From: Thermoplasmatales archaeon ex4484_6
Lineage (GTDB): Archaea > Thermoplasmatota > Penumbrarchaeia > Penumbrarchaeales > Penumbrarchaeaceae
Reading direction: 5' to 3'
NCBI GenBank assembly: GCA_002254385.1
Contig: NJDO01000134.1
Location: forward strand, 1-6,862
Length of the DNA: 6,862 nt
Below are positions 1-5,180 of this stretch, one piece after another. The notes under the pieces are model-generated. The model saw only the letters and a program-made list of their open reading frames with translations. It was not told the DNA's origin and did not search any database. Each line of letters opens with the position of its first letter. Positions within the stretch are counted from its first letter, which is position 1. A program made the translations under genes and the position numbers.

Positions 1-29
1 TGCATGTCCGGATTCGGGGAATCCGGACG

Positions 30-56
30 AGGATGACCAAGCTACCCCACGGGCCC
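30..56 (-). other. tRNA-Pro 5'-half-like segment (array copy 1)
   Basis: Read on the minus strand, these 27 nt have a 7-nt acceptor-like start GGGCCCG, then TG at positions 8-9. A D-arm-like part follows, with A14, G15, G18-G19 and A21 in the expected places (GGGGTAGCTTGGT, then ATCCT). From memory this resembles the 5' half of archaeal tRNA-Pro. What follows is a perfect 10-bp hairpin with a CCC loop; no U33-type 7-nt anticodon loop can be placed in it. No T-arm or matching acceptor 3' strand is visible before the window edge at base 1. This is therefore not called as a tRNA gene; for this copy, sequence left of the window is unknown. Confidence 0.5.
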
Positions 57-206
57 ATGCGTGCTTCATGCATGGTTGGCGAATGCGAATGCATGAGACA
101 ATCACGCCACATGGGTTACCGAAGGTATGGCTTGGCCAGACAAACCTCCACTAACGCGGGAGGGGGGTTTCATTACCTGCATGTCCGGATTCGGGGAATC
201 CGGACG

Positions 207-233
207 AGGATGACCAAGCTACCCCACGGGCCC
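207..233 (-). other. tRNA-Pro 5'-half-like segment (array copy 2)
   Basis: This is the second, identical copy of the minus-strand tRNA-like segment, also followed directly by the perfect hairpin (205-183). Its downstream sequence (177 to 106) is fully visible and contains no T-loop motif and no strand able to close the acceptor stem. In this copy the 3' half of a tRNA is therefore truly missing. It may be a tRNA-derived remnant or an RNA that mimics the tRNA 5' half. Confidence 0.5.
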
Positions 234-387
234 ATGCGTGCTTCATGCATGGTTGGCGAATGCGAATGCATGAGACAATCACACTCAATGAGATGAAAGA
301 TGCAATGGAAGGTAGTCTATAAGCCTTTTGTCAAGTATCTCCACAGCTTCCGCATTACGTAACAGGAAGCTCGTCCTTCATCAAAAC

Positions 388-398
388 CGATATATCGA
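388..398 (+). promoter_or_regulatory. Possible TATA box for the DUF362 gene
   Basis: The palindrome CGATATATCG lies about 35-40 bp before the preferred ATG at 430. That would place a transcription start near 415-420, on or just ahead of the GGAG at 417-420. The support is weak, because a second TATA-like string (TCTATAA) occurs at 316-322. Confidence 0.35.
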
Positions 399-429
399 AC
401 CTAACCGTTCGCTGCCGGAGCGCTTGTCC

Positions 430-1590
430 ATGCAAAAGGAGCTACACATAACCGGATGCAAAGAATACCAACCGGAGCGGTTGAAAGAGCAGATCGACGC
501 CCATCTCGACAGATACCCCGAATTCAGGGATCTCAAGGGAAAGAAGGTCCTTCTGAAACTGAACCTCCTCTCCGCAACGGAACCGGAGAGGGCCGTTACC
601 ACTCATCCTCAATTTGTCAGGGCCCTCACCATCAATATCAACGAAAGGGGAGGCAGGGTCCTTATAGCAGATTCCCCCGGAGGACTCTTCACCAGGGGAA
701 TCCTGGAGAAGATATACCGCGAGACCGGAATGAAGAATGTTGCAGACGAGACAGGTGCGGAATTGAATTACGACACCTCCGCCCATACCGAGAGATTTCC
801 CGAGGGGCGCTTCATCAAATCCTTCCACATCTGCGATTACATGAGAAAGGCGGACCTGACCATAGCTGTCCCGAAGATCAAGACACACATGTTCACCGGC
901 CTCACATGTGCTTCGAAGGTGATGTTCGGGGCCATACCCGGAACCGAGAAGGTGAAATATCACACAAGGTTCCCGGACACCACCGACTTCTCCAGAATGC
1001 TCCATGACCTCACGGACCTGTGTGGCGTGGATCTCTTTCTTGTCGACGGCATCATCGGAATGGAGGGCAAGGGACCGTCAAAAGGGGAACCCCGAAAGGT
1101 CGGAGTCATCATCTCCGGGAAGGATCCCAGGGCCATCGACCTTCATGTAGCAAGGATCACGGGACTCGACCCCGGGAAGCTTCCGATACTGAAGGCCGCG
1201 TTCAAAGACGATCTTCTGTATCCCGATGAGGAGTTGATCCTTTCAGGTGACGGGGAGGACCTGAAGCTCGAACCGGCGTTCAAACCCGCAAGAGGGGGGC
1301 AGATCGCAACGAACCCGCCCAGATTCCTCAAGAGATTCATGATCAACCTCTCAACCAGTAAGCCCCGAATATCCATCAGGAACTGCATAGGGTGTGGTGT
1401 ATGCAGGGACAACTGTGCAGGTGAGGCCATCAGGATAGTCAAGGGAAAGGCACGGATAGACTATTCGAGGTGCATCCGGTGCTACTGCTGTCACGAACTC
1501 TGCCCTCATGACGCGGTCTACCTCAGCATCAAGGAGTCGGGGCTTGCACGATATATCGAGGATACTACGTACAGGTATTTCATCGATTGA
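430..1590 (+). CDS. DUF362 family protein with C-terminal 2x[4Fe-4S] ferredoxin domain
   Basis: This 386-aa cytoplasmic protein has no signal peptide or membrane segment. Residues ~38-245 are the DUF362 domain, with THP (58-60), DSPGG (81-85), the basic PKIKTH stretch (148-153) and D-GIIGMEGKGP (206-216). Residues ~315-365 are a bacterial-type ferredoxin domain. Its ligands are C319, C322, C325 and C329, then C348, C351, C354 and C358, so two 4Fe-4S clusters are expected. The first cluster ends CA rather than the usual CP, and C353 is an extra cysteine. The biochemical role of DUF362 is not established to my knowledge; an electron-transfer or iron-sulfur redox role is inferred from the clusters. 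I chose ATG 430 because GGAG (417-420) sits 9 nt before it and the family's N-terminus fits there. The frame is open back to a TTG at 328, which would add 34 residues of unlikely composition. No partner gene is co-transcribed in an obvious way. Confidence 0.92.
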   Translation: MQKELHITGCKEYQPERLKEQIDAHLDRYPEFRDLKGKKVLLKLNLLSATEPERAVTTHPQFVRALTININERGGRVLIADSPGGLFTRGILEKIYRETGMKNVADETGAELNYDTSAHTERFPEGRFIKSFHICDYMRKADLTIAVPKIKTHMFTGLTCASKVMFGAIPGTEKVKYHTRFPDTTDFSRMLHDLTDLCGVDLFLVDGIIGMEGKGPSKGEPRKVGVIISGKDPRAIDLHVARITGLDPGKLPILKAAFKDDLLYPDEELILSGDGEDLKLEPAFKPARGGQIATNPPRFLKRFMINLSTSKPRISIRNCIGCGVCRDNCAGEAIRIVKGKARIDYSRCIRCYCCHELCPHDAVYLSIKESGLARYIEDTTYRYFID

Positions 1591-1618
1591 AGCAGGATAT
1601 CCCAACGGTTCGTGCCAC

Positions 1619-1627
1619 TTTTTAATA
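1619..1627 (+). promoter_or_regulatory. TATA box for the PLP enzyme gene
   Basis: The string TTTTTAATA lies 31-39 bp before the ATG at 1658 in the 67-bp gap after the DUF362 gene. It predicts transcription starting around 1648-1652, with a leader of only a few nucleotides. The gene is therefore probably transcribed on its own and not only by read-through. A GGGAG at 1650-1654 is just 3 nt from the ATG, which is tighter than usual. Confidence 0.55.
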
Positions 1628-1657
1628 GGCTGACACTCATACGGATATAGGGAGAAT

Positions 1658-2629
1658 ATGAACGGAAATGACAGGAGATGGGTCCCGAACCTCAAGGACA
1701 TCCAGGTGGCGCATTACAGGATAGAGCCTTTCATACACAGAACCCCGACGATCACATCGAAGACCCTGAATTCGATGACCGGGGCCAAGCTCTACTTCAA
1801 ATGCGAGAACCTCCAGAAGGTGGGAGCTTTCAAGTTCCGGGGAGCTACGAATGCGGTGATGATGCTCTCCGAAAAGGAAGCGGAGAGGGGAGTTGCCACG
1901 CATTCATCGGGCAATCATGCGCAGGCCCTGGCCCTCGCGGCAAGGAACAGAGGGATCCCCGCATACATAGTGATGCCCGAAACTGCTCCCGCAGTGAAGG
2001 TGGAGGCCGTCAGGAGCTACGGAGCGAAGATAACATTCTGCAGGCCCACACTTGAAGCAAGGGAGTCCGAATTGAGGAAAGTGGTCGAAAGGACGGGAGC
2101 GGAGTTCATTCATCCATACGATGATGGACGGATCATCTCGGGTCAGGCCACGGCAGCGGTGGAGCTCCTCGATGACACGGAGGACCTCGACATCGTGATG
2201 ACCCCTGTTGGAGGCGGGGGCCTTATTTCCGGAACGTCTCTTGCCGTGAAGTACATCTCTCCGGAAACGAAAGTGATAGGAGCCGAGCCCGAAAATGCCG
2301 ACGATGCCTTCAGGTCCCTCCGTTCCGGGAGCCTCCTTCCCTCCGAGGATCCGGACACAATTGCCGATGGGCTGCTCACATCCCTGAGCGAACTCACATT
2401 CGGGATAATAAAGGAGAACGTTTCCTCCATCGTCACCGTCGGCGAGGAATTCATCGTGCGCGCTATGAAGCTCTTCTGGGAGAGGACAAAACTGATAATC
2501 GAACCATCCGCGGCGGTTCCCCTCGGCGCATTACTGGAGAAGAAGATGGATGTTGAAGGGAAAAGGGTGGGGATAATCCTGTCAGGTGGCAACGTTGACC
2601 TGAAAAATCTCCCCTGGTTGAGATCATGA
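1658..2629 (+). CDS. Serine racemase / threonine (serine) dehydratase family PLP enzyme
   Basis: This 323-aa fold-type II PLP enzyme acts on hydroxy-amino acids. Family members deaminate L-threonine or L-serine to the 2-oxo acid plus ammonia, racemise serine, or dehydrate 3-hydroxyaspartate. The Schiff-base lysine is K59 in GAFKFRGA. The substrate loop is SSGNHAQA (83-90), the phosphate-binding glycine loop is VGGGG (184-188), and the pyridine-nitrogen serine is S309 in LSGGN. E210, A214 and D216 fall where eukaryotic serine racemases bind Mg2+. S84 takes the place of the second catalytic base of serine racemase; IlvA/TdcB-type threonine dehydratases usually have alanine there. No C-terminal ACT-like regulatory domain is present, so isoleucine feedback is unlikely. 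ATG 1658 is the only sensible start, because the next in-frame ATG lies within the conserved N-terminal region. Fold and family are certain; the physiological substrate is not. I give no symbol because ilvA, tdcB and a racemase cannot be separated from sequence alone. Confidence 0.95.
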   Translation: MNGNDRRWVPNLKDIQVAHYRIEPFIHRTPTITSKTLNSMTGAKLYFKCENLQKVGAFKFRGATNAVMMLSEKEAERGVATHSSGNHAQALALAARNRGIPAYIVMPETAPAVKVEAVRSYGAKITFCRPTLEARESELRKVVERTGAEFIHPYDDGRIISGQATAAVELLDDTEDLDIVMTPVGGGGLISGTSLAVKYISPETKVIGAEPENADDAFRSLRSGSLLPSEDPDTIADGLLTSLSELTFGIIKENVSSIVTVGEEFIVRAMKLFWERTKLIIEPSAAVPLGALLEKKMDVEGKRVGIILSGGNVDLKNLPWLRS

Positions 2630-2667
2630 AGTGATCGTATGCACGGAAGTCGACGACCCTCCTTCCC

Positions 2668-2677
2668 GGACCGGTCC
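2668..2677. other. Perfect palindrome in the convergent intergenic gap
   Basis: GGACCGGTCC is its own reverse complement. It lies in the 61-bp gap between the stop codons of the PLP enzyme gene (+) and the cupin gene (-). A C/T-rich stretch on the + strand flanks it. It could help end transcription from either side, but no long T-tract is present, so this is only a suggestion. Confidence 0.3.
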
Positions 2678-2690
2678 CATCCCCTTCATC

Positions 2691-3008
2691 CTATTCCGAT
2701 CTGATCATCGTCAGGACCATCTTGAAAGGCTCGACTGCCGTTACCGAATGAGGCTCGTTCGCGGGCATGATGATCATCTCCCCGCCGCTCAGCTCATGGG
2801 ATCTGCCCGAGATATCTATCCTTGCCAACCCCTCGAGTACATGCACCATGGCATCGAAGGGCGCCGTATGCTCGGATAAAGACTGGCCGGCATCGAAGGA
2901 GAAAAGGGTCACCGTCCCCCTATTTCTGTCGATTATCGTCCTGCTCACAATGGAGCCTTCCGAATATTCAACCATTTCCCCGAGGTTCATCTTGCCGGGA
3001 TCGTTCAT
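2691..3008 (-). CDS. Small single-domain cupin protein
   Basis: This 105-aa protein is one conserved beta-barrel cupin domain and was probably cytoplasmic. Motif 1 runs from G41 to G60 (G-QSLSE-H47 ... VHVLEG). Motif 2 runs from G76 to H87 (GEMIIMPANEPH). Of the four usual metal ligands, H47 and H87 are kept, while the second histidine and the glutamate of motif 1 are alanines (A49, A53). E46 or H56 might substitute. The C-terminal KMVLTMIRSE is typical, from memory, of a widespread prokaryotic small-cupin subfamily of unknown substrate. ATG 3008 is preferred: AAGGA (3023-3019) lies 10 nt upstream, and the open frame back to a TTG at 3035 adds only nine unconserved residues. It converges on the PLP enzyme gene and diverges from the DUF438 gene. 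A specific enzyme activity cannot be assigned. Confidence 0.9.
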   Translation of the reverse strand: MNDPGKMNLGEMVEYSEGSIVSRTIIDRNRGTVTLFSFDAGQSLSEHTAPFDAMVHVLEGLARIDISGRSHELSGGEMIIMPANEPHSVTAVEPFKMVLTMIRSE

Positions 3009-3176
3009 GATATGACCGTCCTTTTCTGAAAGCAACCACTAACGCATATGATACCTTTTCCCCGTAATACGGAAGAAAGGTCTCCCGACGAAAAGCCGTG
3101 ACGGGGTGTCGGATTCAATATCAAGGGGAAAGGATTATCTAGCCTGACACGTTCGAAATGAAAAGGAGATGATAAC
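3009..3176. promoter_or_regulatory. Shared divergent promoter region, cupin (-) / DUF438 protein (+)
   Basis: These 168 bp separate two divergent genes. A dyad CCGTA-A-TACGG lies at 3062-3072, near the middle, and could be an operator. A TATA-like ATTATCTAG on the + strand (around 3133-3141) is a weak candidate for the DUF438 gene. A minus-strand TATA-like GTATCATATG (about 3055-3046) is a weak candidate for the cupin gene. Confidence 0.4.
3161..3168 (+). promoter_or_regulatory. Strong Shine-Dalgarno that points to a non-canonical start
   Basis: AAAAGGAG is the best ribosome-binding site in the neighbourhood. It directly abuts an ATG (3169) that is in the wrong frame and stops after ten codons. 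With an 8-nt spacer it points to the ATC codon at 3177, where the homology of the DUF438 protein begins. The nearest in-frame canonical start, ATG 3240, lies 71 nt away and has no such site. Confidence 0.6.
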
Positions 3177-4631
3177 ATCGAACTTGATGGAAATACGCTG
3201 ATCGGAGAACTGCTTGAAAGATACCCTTTTCTGAAGGATATGCTTCCATCAATTTCCCCGGTATATTCCAAGCTCAATGAACCCGGAATGCTGGAGCAGA
3301 TGGGGAAGGTTGCCACCCTCGAGATGATAGCCTCCATGGGTGGTATCGAGCTCCACGACCTGGTGTTCAGGCTTGCATCGGAGATCGAGAGGTTCGAGGG
3401 AGGGGCATCCGCCGGGGACGGTGGAGATGATAGAAAGGATGATGAGAAGCTCCAGTCCCTCAAATCCATCATCCTTGACCTGCATTCCGGAAAGACCGTA
3501 GAGGAGGTCAAGGACAGGTTCAAGGCCCTGGCGATGGAAGTGGATTCCAGCGAGATAGCACGGATGGAACAGGAACTGATCGAGGAGGGTCTCCCGGAGG
3601 AAGAGATCAAGAAGCTGTGCGATGTTCACGTCGAGGTGTTCAGGGAATCACTTGACAAGAAGAAGGACATTGACGCTCCGCCCGGACATCCGGTTCATAC
3701 CTTCATGAAGGAGAACGAGGTCCTTGACGGCTACCTCTCGGTCCTCTCCGGCATGTTGAAGGATATAGGCAAGATGGATTCAGCCGAGCTGACAGCAGAG
3801 AAGAAGGAGAGTCTATCAAGAATGATGGATTCCATTTCGGATGTCAACAAACACTACGTCCGGAAGGAGAACCAGCTCTTCCCGCTCCTGGAGAAATACA
3901 ATGTCGCGGGTCCCAGCCAGGTGATGTGGGCGCTTCACGATGATATAAGGGCCATGATGAAAAGAACCTCCGAGCTGTTGGAAGAGGGGGGTCCCGAAGC
4001 ATTGAAGGAGCATCTCGACGGGATGGTAAGGACCATGAAGGACATGATATACAAGGAGGAGAAGGTTCTCTTCCCGATGTGTCTTGATAAGTTCACCGAG
4101 GAGGACTGGTCCAGGGTCCGGAAGGGAGAGGAGGAGATCGGTTACTCGTGGATAGAACCCGAGGAGGGTTGGACACCGGTGATGCTGGAAGAGGATATCC
4201 ATTCGGGGGGAGCTCCGGGGAGAATAAGACTGGATGAGGGTTATCTGACCGTGGAGCAGATGAACTTCATGCTGAGATCCCTACCGATCGACATCTCCTT
4301 CGTGGATGAGAACGACAGGGTTCAGTACTATTCCGCCACTGATGAAAGAATATTCCCCAGAAGCCCTGGTGTCATAGGGAGGGAGGTTAGCAAATGCCAC
4401 CCACCGAAGAGCGTTCATATCGTCCAGAAGATAGTCGATGCATTCCGTTCGGGAGAAAGGGATGTGGCGGAGTTCTGGATCCAGCTGAACGGGAAGTTCA
4501 TACATATCAGGTATTTTGCCGTAAGGAACGAGGAGGGGAAGTTCCTCGGGACGCTTGAGGTCTCGCAGGACATCACGGAGATCAGGAAGCTCGAGGGTAA
4601 CAAGAGGCTCCTTGACTGGGAAGATGAGTGA
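3177..4631 (+). CDS. DUF1858-DUF438-hemerythrin-PAS domain protein (putative O2/NO/redox sensor)
   Basis: From the ATC at 3177 this reads 484 aa; from the first canonical ATG (3240) it reads 463 aa. In 484-aa numbering, residues ~3-70 are DUF1858-like (TLIGELLERYPFL ... VATLEMIASMGGI). Residues ~92-160 are DUF438, with LHSGKTVEEVKDRF and the hallmark LCDVHVEVFRESL. Residues ~171-305 are a hemerythrin HHE bundle with candidate iron ligands H171/H174, E179/E181, H226/E231, H254/D255 and E294/E295. Residues ~355-470 are a PAS domain (SFVDENDRVQYYSA ... GTLEVSQDITE) carrying a C407-H408-PPKS motif, and the tail is NKRLLDW. There is no kinase, GGDEF or DNA-binding output and no membrane segment, so signalling would be by protein contact. 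The family is usually described as a putative O2, NO or redox sensor; the ligand is inferred. Starting at 3240 would cut away the first part of DUF1858. No ATG, GTG or TTG lies in frame between the upstream TGA (3159) and 3240. Confidence 0.92.
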   Translation: MELDGNTLIGELLERYPFLKDMLPSISPVYSKLNEPGMLEQMGKVATLEMIASMGGIELHDLVFRLASEIERFEGGASAGDGGDDRKDDEKLQSLKSIILDLHSGKTVEEVKDRFKALAMEVDSSEIARMEQELIEEGLPEEEIKKLCDVHVEVFRESLDKKKDIDAPPGHPVHTFMKENEVLDGYLSVLSGMLKDIGKMDSAELTAEKKESLSRMMDSISDVNKHYVRKENQLFPLLEKYNVAGPSQVMWALHDDIRAMMKRTSELLEEGGPEALKEHLDGMVRTMKDMIYKEEKVLFPMCLDKFTEEDWSRVRKGEEEIGYSWIEPEEGWTPVMLEEDIHSGGAPGRIRLDEGYLTVEQMNFMLRSLPIDISFVDENDRVQYYSATDERIFPRSPGVIGREVSKCHPPKSVHIVQKIVDAFRSGERDVAEFWIQLNGKFIHIRYFAVRNEEGKFLGTLEVSQDITEIRKLEGNKRLLDWEDE

Positions 4632-4640
4632 GGCATTCCT

Positions 4641-4676
4641 TTAATAAAAATCGGACACGAATGATAATACATTCGT
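4641..4676 (+). promoter_or_regulatory. TATA-like stretch and 7-bp hairpin after the DUF438 gene
   Basis: TTAATAAAAATC (4641-4652) is followed by a perfect hairpin, ACGAATG / CATTCGT with loop ATAATA (4657-4676). The pair may be a promoter with an operator for a downstream transcript, or simply the 3' end structure of the DUF438 mRNA. I cannot distinguish these from sequence. Confidence 0.3.
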
Positions 4677-4880
4677 ATCAGAACTTTTGGCCCCCACCCA
4701 CTGATGTATTGTGTGTAAGATGAAGTATGGTGTATTTAAAGAGACAGACGACTGGATGCTTGGTTTGAAAGAGATATTCGGTCAGATACTATTAATCTTT
4801 CAAACCTCTGCACACCGGTATCCTCCAATCGACGATCCGGTGCTGATAGTGAATTTCCTATATGATGAAAATAACCCTCA

Positions 4881-4911
4881 TGAGCATCGACCCTATGCTG
4901 ATCGATGCTCA
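4881..4911. repeat. Perfect 10-bp inverted repeat (hairpin)
   Basis: TGAGCATCGA (4881-4890) and TCGATGCTCA (4902-4911) are exact reverse complements around an 11-nt loop. It lies 11 bp before a second, stronger hairpin. It could form in RNA or serve as a protein-binding dyad. Confidence 0.85.
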
Positions 4912-4921
4912 CAACAAAAGA

Positions 4922-4954
4922 GTGAAGATTCGGTGTATTTCACCGAATCTTCAT
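4922..4954. repeat. Perfect 13-bp inverted repeat (hairpin)
   Basis: TGAAGATTCGGTG (4923-4935) and CACCGAATCTTCA (4941-4953) are exact reverse complements with loop TATTT; a G-T pair (4922/4954) extends the stem. This is the strongest local fold in the window apart from the left-hand array. No T-tract follows at once, so it does not look like a simple intrinsic terminator. Confidence 0.88.
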
Positions 4955-5095
4955 ACAAATCGGAGAGCTCCACTGATATCTGATCCACTCTAATTGACAG
5001 GTGATTTCTTGCCTGATGGGTAGTTTTTCCCTTCTTGCTTCAAAAATACGAATGAGCATGATATGGTTTGATAACGATTCTGTTTCGAAGGTCAT

Positions 5096-5154
5096 TATGT
5101 CTTTTGTTGTCTTGAAATTAAAAAAATACTAAGTTAGAAGGAACAAAAGACATA
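5096..5154. promoter_or_regulatory. Candidate AbiEi operator: 13-bp inverted repeat
   Basis: TATGTCTTTTGTT (5096-5108) and AACAAAAGACATA (5142-5154) are exact reverse complements separated by 33 bp. The downstream arm overlaps the first bases of the TATA box, so a protein on it would block TBP. Bacterial AbiEi antitoxins are known to bind a pair of inverted repeats ahead of their own operon and repress it. By analogy this is the likely autoregulatory site; binding is inferred. Confidence 0.6.
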
Positions 5155-5163
5155 TATATAATT
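5152..5163 (+). promoter_or_regulatory. TATA box of the abiE operon (leaderless transcript)
   Basis: ATATATATAATT is a strong archaeal TATA element centred about 24 bp before the ATG at 5181. This places the transcription start at or within a few bases of the ATG. No Shine-Dalgarno precedes the ATG, so a leaderless mRNA is expected. Confidence 0.65.
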
Positions 5164-5180
5164 CATAACAATTATCGTTG

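Larger units (their letters stand above)
1..282. repeat. Tandem array: two identical copies of at least 105 bp, period 177 bp
   Basis: Bases 1-105 and 178-282 are identical as far as I can read, and they diverge at 106/283. The left edge of the repeat is cut by the window, so the array may extend outwards. Each copy holds a perfect hairpin (stem GTCCGGATTC / GAATCCGGAC, loop GGG, at 6-28 and 183-205). It also holds a second hairpin with one G-T pair (CCATGCGTG / CATGCATGG, loop CTT, at 55-75 and 232-252) and a short direct repeat GCGAAT-GCGAAT (79-90). The 72-bp spacer 106-177 is not repeated; it can fold at 142-149/163-170 (AAACCTCC with GGGGGTTT). The identity of the copies points to a recent duplication or strong selection. 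The 87-codon open frame across the array is most simply explained by a repeat whose period is a multiple of three. Confidence 0.93.
4632..5180. other. A+T-richer gene-poor stretch with several dyads
   Basis: These 549 bp hold no gene I can support. One 90-codon frame (4711-4983, or from ATG 4720) has no Shine-Dalgarno, no family I recognise, and contains two perfect hairpins. The stretch is visibly richer in A+T than the genes to its left. In order it contains a hairpin at 4657-4676, TATA-like strings near 4731 and 4788, a CACCGG/CCGGTG dyad (4813-4818/4837-4842), two strong hairpins (4881-4911, 4922-4954), T-rich bases at 5024-5028, and the abiE control region. It could be a degraded gene, an island boundary, or the site of a structured small RNA. 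Confidence 0.6.

Noticed and set aside
55..80. Group II intron domain V on the + strand
   Set aside because: The 9-bp stem with a short loop looked similar at first, but the conserved AGC/CGC triad, the two-base bulge and the tetraloop are absent, and no intron-encoded reverse transcriptase is present.
1..282. CRISPR array
   Set aside because: The repeat is at least 105 bp and the spacer 72 bp, far outside CRISPR dimensions. Only two units are seen and no cas gene is in the window.
33..296. 87-codon open frame across the left-hand array
   Set aside because: The 177-bp period is a multiple of three, so any frame open in one copy stays open in the next. The predicted peptide is Cys/Met/Arg-rich, repeats itself, and has no Shine-Dalgarno or recognisable family. 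The strong hairpins argue for a non-coding role.
328..429. N-terminal extension of the DUF362 protein from TTG 328
   Set aside because: The added 34 residues are not like the family N-terminus, and the GGAG at 417-420 is correctly spaced for ATG 430.
442..1005. Long minus-strand and alternate-frame open frames opposite the DUF362, PLP, DUF438 and AbiE genes
   Set aside because: They lie wholly opposite or inside genes with clear protein families, have no ribosome-binding sites, and their translations show no domain features.
4711..4983. 90-codon open frame in the gap before the abiE operon
   Set aside because: There is no ribosome-binding site, the start is GTG 4711 or ATG 4720, the composition is not clearly coding, and two exact hairpins sit inside the frame. 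No family is recognised. It could be a gene remnant.
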